64,000 nt of DNA from Bathynomus jamesi (GCA_023014485.1 JAJOZX010005801.1:235685-299684), one strand, 5' to 3'. Positions 19,142 to 31,110 are shown, counted from the first letter of the stretch. Numbers and translations are program-made. The notes: generated from the sequence alone by a model not told the origin.

Positions 19142-21389
19142 TAGTAGTGGACCGGATGTCAGTTTTTCAACATCTGCGGATGCGTATCTTTAATTTCAAT
19201 ATCTGCGGATGCGGATATTTAGTTAATCTATCAATATAATATAGAATTATGAATATGACAATTTTTCAAATTTTGTGATATTATTATTATGGCAGGGAAT
19301 GCATAAAAATTAAAATTATATTAATGTTTTCATTATGATAAAAATAATAACTTTCTCAAGAATTTCATCCACAGAAAATTCAATGAAACAAGTTTCATTC
19401 AATTTTCTGTTACCAGGTATTTATATTTTGAGGTTTATATATTTGTTTGTTCATTAATAACACTGGTCAACAAAGATTTTTCATCAGAGTAAAATTTGTG
19501 TTAGCTGGATAGCATTTTTCACGCTGATTCCAAAACTGCATTCAGATATTTTCTAGCACGTATAGTTTTCAAGATGAAGGCATATATATAACTACACAGA
19601 TTTAACCATTTTAAATAGGCAAAATACTAATATTTCAACATTTGATTGTGTTTATTTTATTGTGTTTTTTTAGTTTATTCATCTTATTTATTTCAATTAT
19701 CTTAATTATACATCTTATGTATTTCAGGTGTGAGCTTTTACGTCTAGCAGCATTGTGATCCAGGCAACAACGCCGTGCTTTGTGTGTCAAAACAGTCCAG
19801 TTCAAGAACTTGTTGTGTCAAGTTGGTGTAGGCCTACATTTTTTTGAATTTATAGTTTGCTCAGGTCAGTCAACATGCCTCGACAATGTAAGAATGACCC
19901 CGACAAGTTCTGTTTCGTATGCGGCCAGTTCACAACTAAAACACAGCGACGAAGTATTACAACCGACATTAAGAAAATATACAAGCTATACTCTGGTTGC
20001 CATCTAGGTGACCAAGATAAACCATGGGCGCCACATCAAATCTGTTCTGGCTGTTCAAATGGATTACGTGATTGGCTTAACAAAAAGAAAGCTTCAATGC
20101 CATTTGCCATACGCATGATATGGAGGGAGCCGAGAGATCATCATGAAGACTGTTATTTTTGTAGTGTGAACTTAATGGGGTTTTCTGCCAAGAACAAACA
20201 CCAGATTGTATATCAAAACTTGGATTCAGGACGTAGACCAGTAAAACATGATGAAACATTGCCCATTCCAATTCCCCCAAGTGATAGGCTAGATTCTATC
20301 ATAGATGACATGGAAAGTGATGAAGGTGCAACTGGCGTTTCCGGACCATCTACAGAACCAGAGTACACTTTTGAAGGTAGACATTTAGAGCCTAAAAAGT
20401 TAACCCAAGGACAGTTGAATGATCTTGTTAGAGACTTATCGCTTATTGCATAATGGTAATATAATGCCATCCATCCCCATTGCCCATTCCGTCCATCTAA
20501 AAGAGACATATGACAATATGGATATACTACTTAAGGCAATCAAATACGACAGTCATCAATGGAATGTTTGTGGAGATCTAAAAGTTATAGGAATGCTTAT
20601 GGGTATGCAGTCAGGATTCACAAATGGATATGTGAAAACTTTCTTGGAAGCAACAAGTCACCTGCGTATAAGGATGGAGTCAAGAACCTCCTTGATGCCT
20701 TCAAAGAAATGGAGTGTCTAATGTCGTTAAATATTCACTTCCTGCTATTCCCACTTAGATTTCTTTCCTGAAAACCTTGGTGCAGTGAGTGACGAGCAAG
20801 GAGAGCGCTTCCATCAAGATATTCAGATGATGGAGAAGCGCTACCAAGGATATTGGAATGAAAGCATGATGGCGGACCATTGTTGGATGCTGTATCGTGA
20901 CAATCCAGGCCAAATTTACAAAAGGAAATCACACACACATCGCTTTTAATAAAATAATGTATATATTCTTTATTTATAAGTACATTGAATAAAGTATATG
21001 ATGTATTTGTTGTTTAGCATTCCTAAGTGTGATCAATACATCCATAAATTTTCTTATAGCAATATCAAAAACTTAAAAATATCAAAACCAGTGTATCTAT
21101 ATAACTATACGTGCTAGAAAAAAAATAAAACCAGATTCGGAATCAGCGCGAAAGATGCATTAAGGAAAGTGTGATCATGTTTGTGATGAGAAAAAAAAGT
21201 TTCATTTTGTTGGCCAGTGATAATTAATACTTTACATGAAATGTGCATGACTGGGCCTTATAAGCTACTTTATAAACTAATTTAATTGTAAATTGCATAA
21301 TTTATTAGAGGTAATATCCGCATAACATCCGCAGTCAGAAGTGCGGATGCGGATGTTAAAAATGATGCGGATATCCTGTCCACCACTAA
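19142..21389 (+). mobile_element. 2.2 kb TIR element carrying an unknown gene
   Basis: The ends are TAGTAGTGGACCGGATGTCA and, inverted, TAGTGGTGGACAGGATATCC. Multiple TGCGGATGCGGAT units lie just inside both ends (19164-19210 and 21318-21372). Both flanks are (TA)n, so a target duplication cannot be defined. No transposase was found; the only coding content is the Cys-rich gene at 19857-20949. The terminal layout with subterminal repeats resembles the hAT elements in this window. Confidence 0.8.
19857..20949 (+). pseudogene. Cys-rich multicopy gene of unknown function, frameshifted
   Basis: The longest part (19857-20453, 198 codons) starts near MPRQCKNDPDKFCFVCGQFT. It has C-x-x-C pairs (CFVCG; C-x-x-C in QICSGCS) and an HHEDCYFC motif, suggesting zinc-binding modules, followed by an acidic linker. 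A frameshift at about 20420-20453 leads to a second block (DSHQWNVCGDLKVIGMLMGM). After another break a third block reads HLDFFPENLGAVSDEQGERF with EKRYQGYWN and MADHCWMLYRD, ending at a stop at 20947-20949. I recall similar proteins as multicopy unnamed genes in arthropod genomes, but know no function. The final block has no DDE motif that I can see. It occupies the place where a transposase would be expected. Confidence 0.7.
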
Positions 21390-21407
21390 TATATATATAT
21401 ATATATA

Positions 21408-22823
21408 CCGAGTGAACCAAAAGTAGGTGGACAGTAAACCATAACGTTTATTTTGAGTAGGTGGACAGTAAATGATAACGTTTATTTTGAGAATACATAT
21501 ACAATTATATTTAATTTTTTGTATACTATAATACAAAATTAAAAAAAAATTAACTTATACCAATACAATACAAAAGCACTGAAAATTTTTATCAACGCAG
21601 GTGCTCAAATTGCTGTCCATCACAATTTACACAGCTTTGAAGTCTACCTTTCACACTTCGACAAACATTTTTGCACAAGTTTCTTTGTGCATTAATTTCT
21701 TGAAATGCATCTCTGATGTAATTTTTCAATCACCAACACTTCGTGGTTTTCGACTATAAACTTTGTCCTTGAGTACTCCCCAAAAGAAAAAATCCATTGG
21801 GGTAAAGTCAGGTGAACGTGCAGGCCATTCAATTGGACCTCTTCGGCCGATCCTTTCTCGGGAAATGTTTCATCAAGATACTCACGGACTGCTCTTGAAT
21901 AATGTGGAGGGGCCCCATCTTGTTGGAAATAGAGGTCATGTGAATTAGGCTGTTGTTGTAAGTGTGGAACAACTTCATTCATTAGAATTTCGAGATACTT
22001 ATCACCTGTGACTGTTCCATCAAAAAAAATTGGTCCTAAAACACCAGAACTTGAAATACCACCCCAAACAGTGACACCAGGCTGGTTTAGTTGCTGCTCT
22101 AATGTTAAATGCATGTTCTCACTATACCAGTAAACACAATTATGTCGGTTAACATGACCTGATAATTGAAAGAAGCCTCATCGGTCCACACAATGTTATC
22201 TAAAATTATTGGATTTCCTTCAATTTCGTTCAGCATGATCTCACTAAAATTGCAGCCGCCTGTCGGGTCATCCTCCAATAAGCCATGAATTAGCCGTGGA
22301 CGATAAGCTTTCAACCCAATAGATTTCAGAATTCGTATAATAGAGGTTTGTGAAATGTCCAGTTCTGCTGAGGCTCTTCTGGTGGACTTTTTGGGACTGT
22401 GAACAAATGCTTCGGCAACAAGTTGTTTATTGTCCTCTGTGCAAACTGTTTTGGGTCGACCAGTTCTTGGGGCATTAAAAATTGAGCCAGTGGCATCAAA
22501 TTTGTCACGAATGTGGTAAATGGTTTGTCTCTTTGGGGCTTGAGTACCAAATGTTTCAACCCATTTTGTTCTAACAGTTTCAGTATTTTGAGATTTCCAA
22601 TACTCTTTTAACACCCATTTTCTGGCATCAGTATTTAGATTATTTGCCATTATGGGTTCTCTGAACTATCTGAAAAGAAAAAAGATTAAATTTAAATAAA
22701 TTTAGTTATAATATTTAATATAATATAACACAAACACCATAGTTATAATGAACACCATAGTTATAATATAATATAACACAAACCCTATTCAACCTACTGT
22801 CCACCTACTTTTGGTTCACCCTG
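21408..22823 (-). mobile_element. Near full-length mariner-like element
   Basis: The inverted ends share a GTGAACCAAAAGTAGGTGGACAG core, here split at 21410-21432 and 22797-22819. TA flanks both sides (21406-21407 and 22824-22825). Near the left end, a 34-bp stretch is tandemly duplicated (about 21421-21490). The 1416-bp length is close to that of complete relatives. Confidence 0.93.
21700..22650 (-). pseudogene. Mariner-like transposase, near complete with frameshifts
   Basis: The 22105-22650 frame begins MANNLNTDARKWVLKEYWKS and has both helix-turn-helix domains, the GRP hinge (RTGRPKTV) and the first catalytic motif VWTDEASFN. A frameshift near 22105-22150 leads to 21692-22114, with [20 protein letters not shown] and the second catalytic motif [12 protein letters not shown] one-base frameshift in the PERIGRRGPIEWPARSPD region (about 21835) moves the third catalytic Asp (SPDFTPMDFFFWG) to another frame. 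All three catalytic Asp codons are therefore still present, but spread over three frames. It is an inactive copy that decayed recently compared with most others here. Confidence 0.88.
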
Positions 22824-22829
22824 TACCTA

Positions 22830-22882
22830 TATATATATATATATATAATATATTAATATATATATGTGTGTGTGTGTGTGTG

Positions 22883-22916
<34 letters not shown>
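22830..22916. repeat. (TA)n(TG)n compound microsatellite
   Basis: A TA tract directly at the mariner's right flank is followed by about 25 TG units with one TTG interruption. Confidence 0.95.
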
Positions 22917-22923
<7 letters not shown>

Positions 22924-23207
22924 ATTGTCACTGTTTTATTTCCGAACCGGCACTTACAATGCAATACAAGACTAAAGTCATCTGCGCCCCTGAGAGCACA
23001 ATTTGAATCATCAGATAGACGATGAAGAAAACGTACCGTCGGCGCAGCTGGTACGATTCAAAGAGATTCTCTTGGTCCCTTTTAAAACGACTCTGAAAGG
23101 TTAAATTAACATTAATATTGGAGTTTAATTAACACTACAAATTGTCAAGGTTAGCGCCAAAGTACCAATGATTTGGTTTCAGAAGGGAGAGAACCTAGCT
23201 GTCTTTT
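22917..23207. other. Unassigned sequence
   Basis: No gene or repeat family was recognised. Confidence 0.4.
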
Positions 23208-23414
23208 GGATCACCTGAAGATCAGGGGCCCCAGCCTCAATTACCAAATAATATCTTCGTTAAAACTAACGAAAATATCACGACTTAACCTAACCAATCG
23301 TCAAGGGCGTACAGTTGACCTAACCGGGCATTCAATTTAATTTATTATTATATTTGGTACTGTAAAGCAAAAAACAAGAATACATTGGGGCCCTGATCTT
23401 CATTCAGGTGATCC
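23208..23414. repeat. 207-bp inverted-repeat unit enclosing dispersed repeat copy 2
   Basis: The ends GGATCACCTGAAGATCAGGG (23208) and its complement (to 23414, with a 3-4 bp insertion) form arms of about 26 bp containing GGGGCCCC-like cores. Inside, 23258-23328 on the minus strand is the CCGGTTAGGTCAACTGTACG repeat also found at 6168 and 49353. No TSD is evident. Confidence 0.75.
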
Positions 23415-23530
23415 TGTCTTTTCTTCGAAAAGGCAGATTTGAAAGGTTTCCTCACCAATACCGGGTGCAGATTCAGTGTGTAATCATTGCCATATTATCG
23501 TAGGCATGTCTGGCTGCATTCGTGCTTATA

Positions 23531-23644
23531 CAGGGTGTGGTAAACGTCAGGAAACATAGAAACTACGCTTTTCAACGTAAATATACATATATATTTGCAT
23601 TGAAAAGCATAGTTCCTATGTTTCCTGACTTTTGGCACACTCTG
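23531..23644. mobile_element. 114-bp palindromic mariner-type MITE
   Basis: Arms of about 50 bp are near-perfect reverse complements. The left begins CAGGGTGTGGTAAACGTCAG and the right, inverted, CAGAGTGTGCCAAAAGTCAG. Both share GGAAACATAG and GCTTTTCAA. TA lies at 23529-23530; the right flank is TG, perhaps a mutated TA. Confidence 0.85.
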
Positions 23645-24352
23645 TGTACTATATATTAAGACCAACTACTAAAAACTGGATATATAACGAATTTTTTTTA
23701 ATACACGCACTTATATACTTAATAATAATACTGTATATTAAATGGTTATGGAAATTATGAGAGAAAACAGTTATAGTTTTTAGTTGTCTTTATAACAAAT
23801 TTATAGCATTTGTATCCTCTTTAAATGTTTGTGAGGTTCCCTTTCCACTTAAATAAAGTTAATTTTATTCCATAAAATATCACAAACGCAGTTTAAATTA
23901 ATATAATAATTTAAATATGTTTTTAAAGTTATCCTACTTTTCCATCAATCTTAATTTTTTTTTATCTTTACTGAGGTCCGATAAGATAAAAGAGATTAAA
24001 ATTCACGCAAAAACCCAACATAAAAATTATTATCACGAGTATCATTAGTAATTATTATTAGTAATAGTTGTAAATGTGCAGTTGTTTTTCATAAAACTTA
24101 TCACGCGTGATAATGTATATTTTAATAGGGTTGTTTAACCTTTTTCGCAACATCTAAAGTCATAAGACGGACTGGACCTACCTACAGCTTTACGTGAATC
24201 TGCACTGCGGGTAAACTCTGATAGGTCTTGTGTGATTTTCAACGAAATGCTGAAAAGAGCAGATTCTTCCATTATAGAATTTATGAAGATAATTTATAAA
24301 ATAAATATAATAAGATAAACTAATTTCGCAAGTGTTATTTAATGTATTAGTG
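23645..24352. other. AT-rich sequence, nothing recognised
   Basis: Low-complexity AT-rich DNA without frames or repeats that could be named. Confidence 0.5.
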
Positions 24353-24655
24353 CAGTGTTTCCCAACCGGGATGCCGCGGCACCCTGGGGTACCGCGAGTG
24401 ATTCCTATAGGGGTGCCGCGAAATTTCGTAAAAATGACAAAACTCAGTGACTGAAAAGTTACTGAAGATAAGGAAATTTTAATTGAAACGAAACATACGC
24501 GAATTATTAACGTCCATACGGGAATTGCATAAGCTTAGTTTGAAGTTACGTGATGTTTGAGGTGGGGGAAGGGGAGTGGATGTTGAACAGTAGAAGACGA
24601 AAATCCTCCGGGATGCCACGAAAGAACAGATGACAAAATAGGTTGGGAACCACTG
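24353..24655. mobile_element. hAT MITE (303 bp)
   Basis: The ends are CAGTGTTTCCCAACCGGGAT and, inverted, CAGTGGTTCCCAACCTATTT. The flanking 8-mers TATTAGTG (24345-24352) and TGTTAGTG (24656-24663) match at seven of eight positions. It has no transposase. The CAGTGGTTCCCAACC-type TIR is widespread among animal hAT families. Confidence 0.95.
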
Positions 24656-24663
24656 TGTTAGTG

Positions 24664-25263
24664 TATATAAGAAAAGAAATAACATAATGTTATATTCACA
24701 TAAACATACGAAGTTAACTTTGCTAAAAAATAAATCTGGACGCGAGATATTAGAGCTTGGACTCGTGACCGCTTTCTTTGCTTACCCTTAAGTATTTCAA
24801 AGACCGAGTGTCATCGCTCTCATCAACATGAAGAGCTTCTTTCAAGAACGTTATGAATGCAGAAATAGTTGATAGCGTCGATGCTTTCCTTTTGGTCGAA
24901 GAAGCATTCAGTTTTAGGCGTCGTAAAGCTGCAAAACTTTCGAGATATTCCTGAGAGGAGCAAATGGAAGCTGAGTCCGAGGCGTCGTACCAAAAGGAGA
25001 CACCTTGTTTTATTCTTGTTTCCTCGTCGTCGTCGTCTTCTTCTTCTTCTTCTTCCTCCTCCTCTTCCTCCTCCTCTCCCTCATCTTCTCCCTCCAGAAC
25101 TGGTTCCCTGCAATTGTTATACCATACGTGAGTTACATTCGAAAGCCCCTGATCAATCGGCCGAGTTCTTAAACATCGAAGTTAAAATTATTCCTTAAAA
25201 TTTTCATATGTTTAAAGACGTATCTTTAATCACCGAGTAAGTTTTGCTAAGATAAAATTTATA
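24664..25263. other. Unassigned sequence with a pyrimidine microsatellite
   Basis: It contains CGT, CTT and CTC units at about 25023-25081. The 109-residue plus-strand frame (24869-25198) that crosses it becomes a Leu/Pro run and is not supported as a gene. Confidence 0.5.
25023..25081. repeat. (CTT/CTC)n microsatellite
   Basis: Pyrimidine triplets CGT, CTT, CTC in sequence. Confidence 0.9.
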
Positions 25264-25391
25264 CAGGGTGATCCAAAAGTAGGGAAACACGCTTGAATTT
25301 ATTATTTTTTTTAAATTAAAAAATTCGAAAGTAGTATAAGAATGGTTTAGAAGGATTTTCTGTAGAGGGATTTGTTTTTCAAAAATACTGC

Positions 25392-26060
25392 TCAACGTGT
25401 CCACCGTTCAAGTCTGACAACTGCAGTCTTACTGGTACTGATCGGCAAACTCCTCAGCATAACGTCACTTCCAAACTCCGCACTGCGACAACAATAACAT
25501 CTTTGAGTGCTGGAAGAGTCTGAGATTTCGTCGCATAGTGTTTTTGACTGACCCCATAAAAAGAAGTCAGTCGGAGTCAAATCTGGAGGCGGCACTGGTT
25601 TATCAATCGCCCCACGTCGCCTGAGCCACCTACCAGGAAACAGTTTGTTCAAAAATTCGCAACCGCGGTGAACATAATGGACTGGAACCCCATCTTCCAT
25701 AAAGATGATTTTCCCTATATTCACTTGTAATATCATGCTAAAAATAATTTATTCATCCAGCTTTTCAAGCTAGCCGTCTGCAGTAAGGGTGTTACGAAAA
25801 AAGAACAGTCCGATGATGCCTTCGAACCAAATTCCAGCCCAGCACTAACGCCGGGGACATTCAGCGCTTGCGTAATCGCGACAGAGAGATCCTGAACAGC
25901 AAAGTAAACGCAGTTATGCAGATTGATATGCCCATTCAGTTTGAAGGTGGCTTCATCGGTCCAAACAATTTGTACTGTCAGCGACCAAGTTCAGGAAGAG
26001 TTCGTCAAATCAAATACCTCGCTATTCTAAACCGTGACATTCACTTTAAAAAAAAAGAGG
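25392..26060 (-). pseudogene. Mariner-like transposase, catalytic region, decayed
   Basis: On the minus strand, from about 26040, the sequence reads [12 protein letters not shown] (first catalytic Asp), then a scrambled LNVPGVS block. The 25392-25736 frame carries FMEDGVPVHY (second motif, Gln changed to Glu before the Asp), LFPGRWLRRRGAID, and PPPDLTPTDFFLWGQ (third Asp). The N-terminal DNA-binding part is not recognisable in 27460-28162. Stops and frameshifts separate the blocks. The 65-residue plus frame at 25868-26065 is only the reverse shadow. Confidence 0.8.
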
Positions 26061-26327
26061 GATAGCCCTCAGCGCACCGCCACCTGCTGGATAGAGCAGA
26101 ATTAATTATACGTATTTTATTATGGTAGATAGGAGGTATTTGAGGGGTCCCGCGTCTTGAGGTACCTAGGCACCAAAATTAAAATTCGCCAAAAATCGCC
26201 TCCAAAGTTCAGCAATATTCTCGCAATATTAATTGAGCTAGAACGTTCATTTTTGGCTAAATCAGAGTTCTAAGTATGCTAATGAAGATGTGGAGTTTTT
26301 GGAATAGATTTTCATATTTTATATTTT

Positions 26328-27251
26328 ATATATATTTTTTATATTTTTTTTATTTTATTACTAGTACAGTTCCCGTCGCTTCGCTGACGGTTAGACAGGC
26401 TAAACTACAGAAAAGAACCCAGCCGTGAAAATTTTGAGCTTCACATTGTGTCAACATTTCTGAATCTGGTATCTCCCAAAACCTCCTCACCCCCATTCAT
26501 ACAACTTGGGGGCTAACCCCCTCCCCCATTACCCCCACCCCTCCCCATTACCCCACCCATCCCCCATTACCCCCACCCCCACCCTTCCCCCATTACTCCC
26601 CTTGATAAATTTCACAAACAGACAAACAGACAGGCTAAACTACAGAAAAGAACACAGTCATGAAAATCTTGAGCTTCACATTGCCGCCCGTAATACAATT
26701 TCTGAATTTTTTTCTCACAATTTTTTTTCACAATTTCTGAAAGTGTGACGGACGGACGGACGGACGGACAGACGGACAGCTCTCTTATTATAGTACTAGC
26801 TAAAGTGGTCCTACGGGCCCATTTAGCTACGCCCGTGGTGCTTGGGGCTTTGGCCTCAGTAATTGGGGAGCCGTAGGCCCCCCCAGTTACCGGGGAGTCA
26901 ATTATTCAGTCAATAAAACTATAGAAAAGAATGCAGCCATAAAAATCTTAAGCTTCACAAATCTTGATACAATGTTTATTCTGTAATGGTTGCAGCACCA
27001 GTATGAAAGTGCATAAAAAGAACTCATTTGGTAAATTTTTGAACTTAGCCGCAGATTAAATTTCGGCTCAAAGCTGAACGCAAAAGCAAATATTTTTTAC
27101 ACTTTTTAAAATTATAATTAAGAGTAGAATTCATTACGCCTTTTTCTAATGCATTAAAATACAAATATCGCCCATATATATCAAGAATCTTCTTCTCTTT
27201 TCGAGCGTGACAGACTGACAGACATTCCTGGGTGTTTATAGTATTAATAGA
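26328..27251 (+). repeat. Composite repeat block, RTE/SINE-like units
   Basis: Two units follow each other. The first starts ACTAGTACAGTTCCCGTCGC at 26361 and ends TCTCTTATTATAGT at about 26796; the second starts ACTAGCTAAAGTGGTCCTAC at 26797 and ends GTGTTTATAGTATTAATAG at about 27249. Both contain CTA(C/T)AGAAAAGAA and GAGCTTCAC-type blocks (26402-26450, 26638-26685, 26926-26962), which recur at 60305-60420. Units of this type (ACTAG... to ...TATAGTATTAATAG) look like short non-autonomous retroelements of the RTE/SINE kind; that class is inferred. Confidence 0.55.
26517..26602. repeat. Minisatellite of CCCCCATTACCCCCACC units
   Basis: About five imperfect C-rich units of roughly 16-17 bp, inside the composite repeat block. 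A short GGAC run (26747-26778) lies nearby. Confidence 0.85.
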
Positions 27252-28162
27252 TTATGCCGAACTTTGGGTGAACTTTTGGCTGGCGATAGAGGTGAAAAAA
27301 GTAGTTCGCTTCATGTGGTTTTCAACCATACTTCTAGTGTCGTAAGGTCATTATAACCCAAACCACGCGATAGAGGAAGGGTGAAAATAGTGATATCCAT
27401 CAAAAACACGTTTTCGCTTGTGGTGGCGCTTAGGTATCTTAAGACTCGCGACCCCTCATTTGCATTTTCTCATAATTTATTCCGCTTTCGTTGAAAAATA
27501 AACTGCACACAAAGAAATGTTCTACGAGTACGTATCATTTTGTTATAGAAATTTTGACAAAAGTGGGAAATCCTTTTGCTGTTTTCCAAAAAAGCTGATA
27601 AGTTGATATTGTTCTTGATCTAACTTAGGATCCTGCTCAGTTAGGCCTGAACTTTACGGAGCTGACCCATTATTGTAGGTTCCTACTGTAGGACTACTCT
27701 CATTAACGTCATTTTAGATGTACAGTACTTCTAATTAGAAATTTTTAACTGTAAATACTGTGTAAAAAATACGCAGTGAAATTTAAAGCGCTGATGTACA
27801 GTACATATGTAAACATTTCCAGTTTATAATTAACTATAATTAATACAGAATGAAATTTTACTGGATTTGGTAAATGTTATTTTAAATTTGGGAGGGGGAA
27901 GTTCGAGAACTGTTAAACAATGTGAGGTTAACTTCACCTCCATAACTTGTGCTTTGAAAAAATATTAAATATTAACTTAAATAGCTCAACTGAATTATGT
28001 TAAATTTAAGGTTGTCTACTCGGTCCAACAGAGGGCACTACTGAAAAACTGCTTCCAACTTTTAACATACGAAAGAGATAATGTGAGGTGTCTGCAGCAG
28101 GTGTTACCGTGACGTAAAACTATGGTCCGTTGAATGTGTTCCCTTACTTCTGGTCCACCCTG

Positions 28163-28878
28163 TATATAAGGTATTTTGAGTTAAAATGTAAGATAAACTA
28201 TGTACGTTGATAAAAGAGAAACCGCCGTTAAAAAAATCTCATCATCTATCCATTCTTTAAAACGAGAAATAAATGATTTTTCTTTATTTTTTTCATAGTT
28301 AATATGATGTTAGCGAGTGAATCTCCTTTTCCTTTCAAAGTAGCGAATACTCTTTTCATGCCTTCTCATCAATTAAGGGAGAGAAAAGTACATTACTGAC
28401 AAAATCACCACGTTTTAAAGTTCATAAAAAATTAAGTGCGTTATTGTTGCATTGGTGCAATCATGGTAAAACCATTTCAATATAAAGTTTAAATCACATT
28501 CTCTGATTAAGAAAAAAATCAAGTTCACTTTAACCCTTGAATGTATAGTGGTCATTTATGAAATTGAATAAAAACGATTGGCATCGTGAACCAGAAAAAA
28601 AAGTTAAGTGACTCGTTGGGTCGCCATGCATTAAAAAGTTAAAAAGAAACAAACGGATAAATTTATAACTTAGACTTTTCTGTGTTCATTTGGCATTTTA
28701 TTATTATAAATGCATCGATCCAACGGAAAAGGTTAAATATATTACCATCGACAAGCTGTTTATTCCAAAGGTAGTTGCATATGGTAAAGACTGTTTTTTT
28801 GCAGAAGAATCTAATGGGATGACTTATCTGCAAAAAATCTCCTAACTCACTGCAGTGAATAAACAGAGCATATACTTT
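28163..28878. other. AT-rich spacer
   Basis: No gene was recognised. A TTAACCCTTGAATG motif at about 28532 and a GGTTAA at about 28730 suggest a TTAA-type MITE, but the arms do not match well enough to call. Confidence 0.4.
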
Positions 28879-31110
28879 TCAACCTTTCAAAGGTTCCGCG
28901 CGATGATTCGTCATTTCACGAAGGTCAAGCTTGTCGCCCCTCCTCGAGTTGGCCTGGTGAAGTAGTGGGTTAGTTTCTTGTACTCTCCCCCTCACATAGC
29001 CAGGTACGCTCGGATCATCTGGGATTGTTCTGAGCCAGGCGTCTAGTCTTCTTTTGAAGATGTCCACTGCAACACTACTCGTGTTCCTTAGGTCTTTGGG
29101 CAGCCGATTAAACAGTTCTGGTCCTCTCACCACAAAACTGTTTTCTTTCAGGGTTAAGGATGTTCCTTGTCTCGCCTTTAAATTGGGAACGCGACACAGT
29201 CTTCCTTTTCTACTTTCCACCGTTGTTTGGGGAGTTACAGGGTTCAGAGTAAGATTAGGGACTAGTTTCTCCATTATTTTCCAAGTGTAAATAATGGTGT
29301 ATCTCTCTCTCCTCCTTTCTAGTGAATATAGGTTTAGTTCGCGTAACCTTTCCCAGTAATTTAGTTCTTTGCACCCATTGATCTTGGCTATGAAGCTTCT
29401 CTGAATCCCTTCCAGCTGTCTAATGTCTTCCTTTTTTATATATGGGGATGTTAGGACTGAGCAGTATTCCAATTTGGGTATGATCAGTGTTTTCAGTAGA
29501 GGAATCATTACATTCCTATCCCTTCGTTTAAAGGTTCTCAATATCTGCCCCGTTATTCTCTTTGCTCTGTTTACTGCTATCTTATTTTGTGTTTCAAATT
29601 TCGCATCATCAGTCATTACAACCCCTAAATCTTTTGCTCTAGAATTTCTCTGAATTTCCTGTCCATTTGGAGTATAATATTCCATGGATTTTAGGTCATT
29701 TCTTTTTCCGTACCGTAACAACTGAAATTTCTCAGTGTTAAACTTCATATTGTTGTCTTCCGTCCACTTGTAGATTCTGTCCATGTCTGTTTGTAGAGAT
29801 CCTATATCCTCTGAGTTTCTTATTTTTCTACTGATCTTTGTGTCATCGGCAAAGGATGGTACTGTGCTGTCTCTGGTAACGTCCTCATCTATGTCAGTTA
29901 ACATGATTATGAAGAGTAATGGAGCTAATACTGTTCCTTGTGGTACTGAGCTGAGGACCTCTGATTCTGATGAAGATATTCCTTGTACTGTAACGACTTG
30001 CCGCCGCTCACTAAGGAAATTATATAGCCATTTTCCTACTTTTCCTGTTATTCCCATATTTTTCAGTTTATGCATTAGGATTCCATGGTCACACTTGTCG
30101 AACGCTTTGGCAAAGTCTGTGTATATTACATCATAGTTTTCATTACTTTCAAATGCATCAATAATGTTGTTGTAGTGTTCCATTAGTTGCGATTGGCATG
30201 ATCTGCCAGACCAAAACCCATGTTGGTTATCATTGAATTTTTTCTGAGTTTCCAAAAGTCATAGATTTTCTGTTTAACTATTCTTTCAAATATTTTAGTG
30301 AGATGAGATGTAAGCGACACTGGCCTATAGTTTTTGGCCTCGGATCGATCTCCTCCTTTATATATTGGGACTATGTTCGCGCTCTTCAGGATGCCCGGTA
30401 TTTCTCTCGTGTCTAGTGATCGTCTCTATATTCAATATAGGGGCTCAGCGATTGCATTCTTGCAGTTTTTTATAAGTATGGCATTCCATTTATCCAGTCC
30501 TGCCGCTGAGTGTGTTTTTAGTTTTCCTACAGCTTGTGTAATATCATCTGTCGTAAAGTCGAAGTCCGTTATACTTTTTTGTAGTTCTTCTTCAAAGAAC
30601 GCGTTTCTATCGCATATCAGTTTGTCACTTTTCGGGATACTGAAAGATGATTCGTACTGAGCTCTTAATATTTCAAATATTTCTGTTAGATCATCAGATA
30701 AAGCACTGTTCTCGTTTTTCAAAGGTCCGATAGTCGCATGGTTTTTCGGCTTTCTTTTTGCAAAATTATAAAAGTACTTTGAGTTAACCGTTATCGCTTC
30801 TATAGCGTCGTCGTCTTCTTTTTCTGTATGATTCTCAATTATTTCCTGTATGACGTCATCGATACTCTGCAGTTTATCATTTAATATTTTTCTGATGTTG
30901 TTATCTTTACAGTTACTTAATTTTGCAGTCACCCTTTCTCTCTTTCGGAACAATGACCTCTTTTGTCTCTCGAACCTGCTTCTCTTTCCTCTTTGTTGTA
31001 TTTTTGGGACATGTCTTTCCCCAATTTCTAACGTCTTCTCCTCTAAAGTCATTAGCATCTCTTCCGTTGTCTTGGCCTCGAAAATGGTTCTCTAATCTAT
31101 TACTTCCATC
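28879..31110 (-). pseudogene. LINE-A, best-preserved copy (5' truncated)
   Basis: On the minus strand the 30432-31058 frame (about 200 codons) is the segment between endonuclease and reverse transcriptase, with NSKYFYNFAKRKPKNHATIG and KLKTHSAAGLDKWNA (RT-0). A frame break at 30256-30431 still shows NYRPVSLTSHLTKIFERIV. The 28879-30255 frame (458 codons) is open throughout with DVIYTDFAKAFDKCDHG (catalytic Asp), SSVPQGTVLAPLLF, SFADDTKISRK (catalytic pair), thumb and C-terminal regions and a tail LFNRLPKDLRNTSSVAVDIF. The endonuclease domain is missing; the copy ends at the border with the Penelope-like element. It can serve as the reference for the four other LINE-A copies here. Confidence 0.93.

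Larger units (their letters stand above)
26140..27459. mobile_element. TIR element (copy 1 of 2), interrupted
   Basis: The ends are TTTGAGGGGTCCCGCGTCTT and, inverted, AATGAGGGGTCGCGAGTCTT. The body, in reverse orientation, matches the 408-bp copy at 32357-32764 on both sides of an insertion at about 26328-27251. Shared blocks include CCTCCAAAGTTCAGCAATAT and GCCGAACTTTGGGTGAACTT. Confidence 0.85.
25264..28162 (-). mobile_element. Mariner-like element enlarged by nested insertions
   Basis: The ends are CAGGGTGATCCAAAAGTAGG and, inverted, CAGGGTGGACCAGAAGTAAG, each flanked by TA. The 2899-bp span contains a second TIR element (26140-27459), itself opened by an unrelated repeat block (about 26328-27251). 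Without these the mariner is about 1.58 kb. The ends are diverged from each other, so this is an old copy. Confidence 0.85.

Noticed and set aside
24869..25198. 109-residue Arg/Leu/Pro-rich plus-strand protein
   Set aside because: It crosses a CTT/CTC microsatellite and has no splice or family features.
28532..28735. Possible second TTAA MITE
   Set aside because: TTAA is present at both sides but the inner arms do not pair convincingly.
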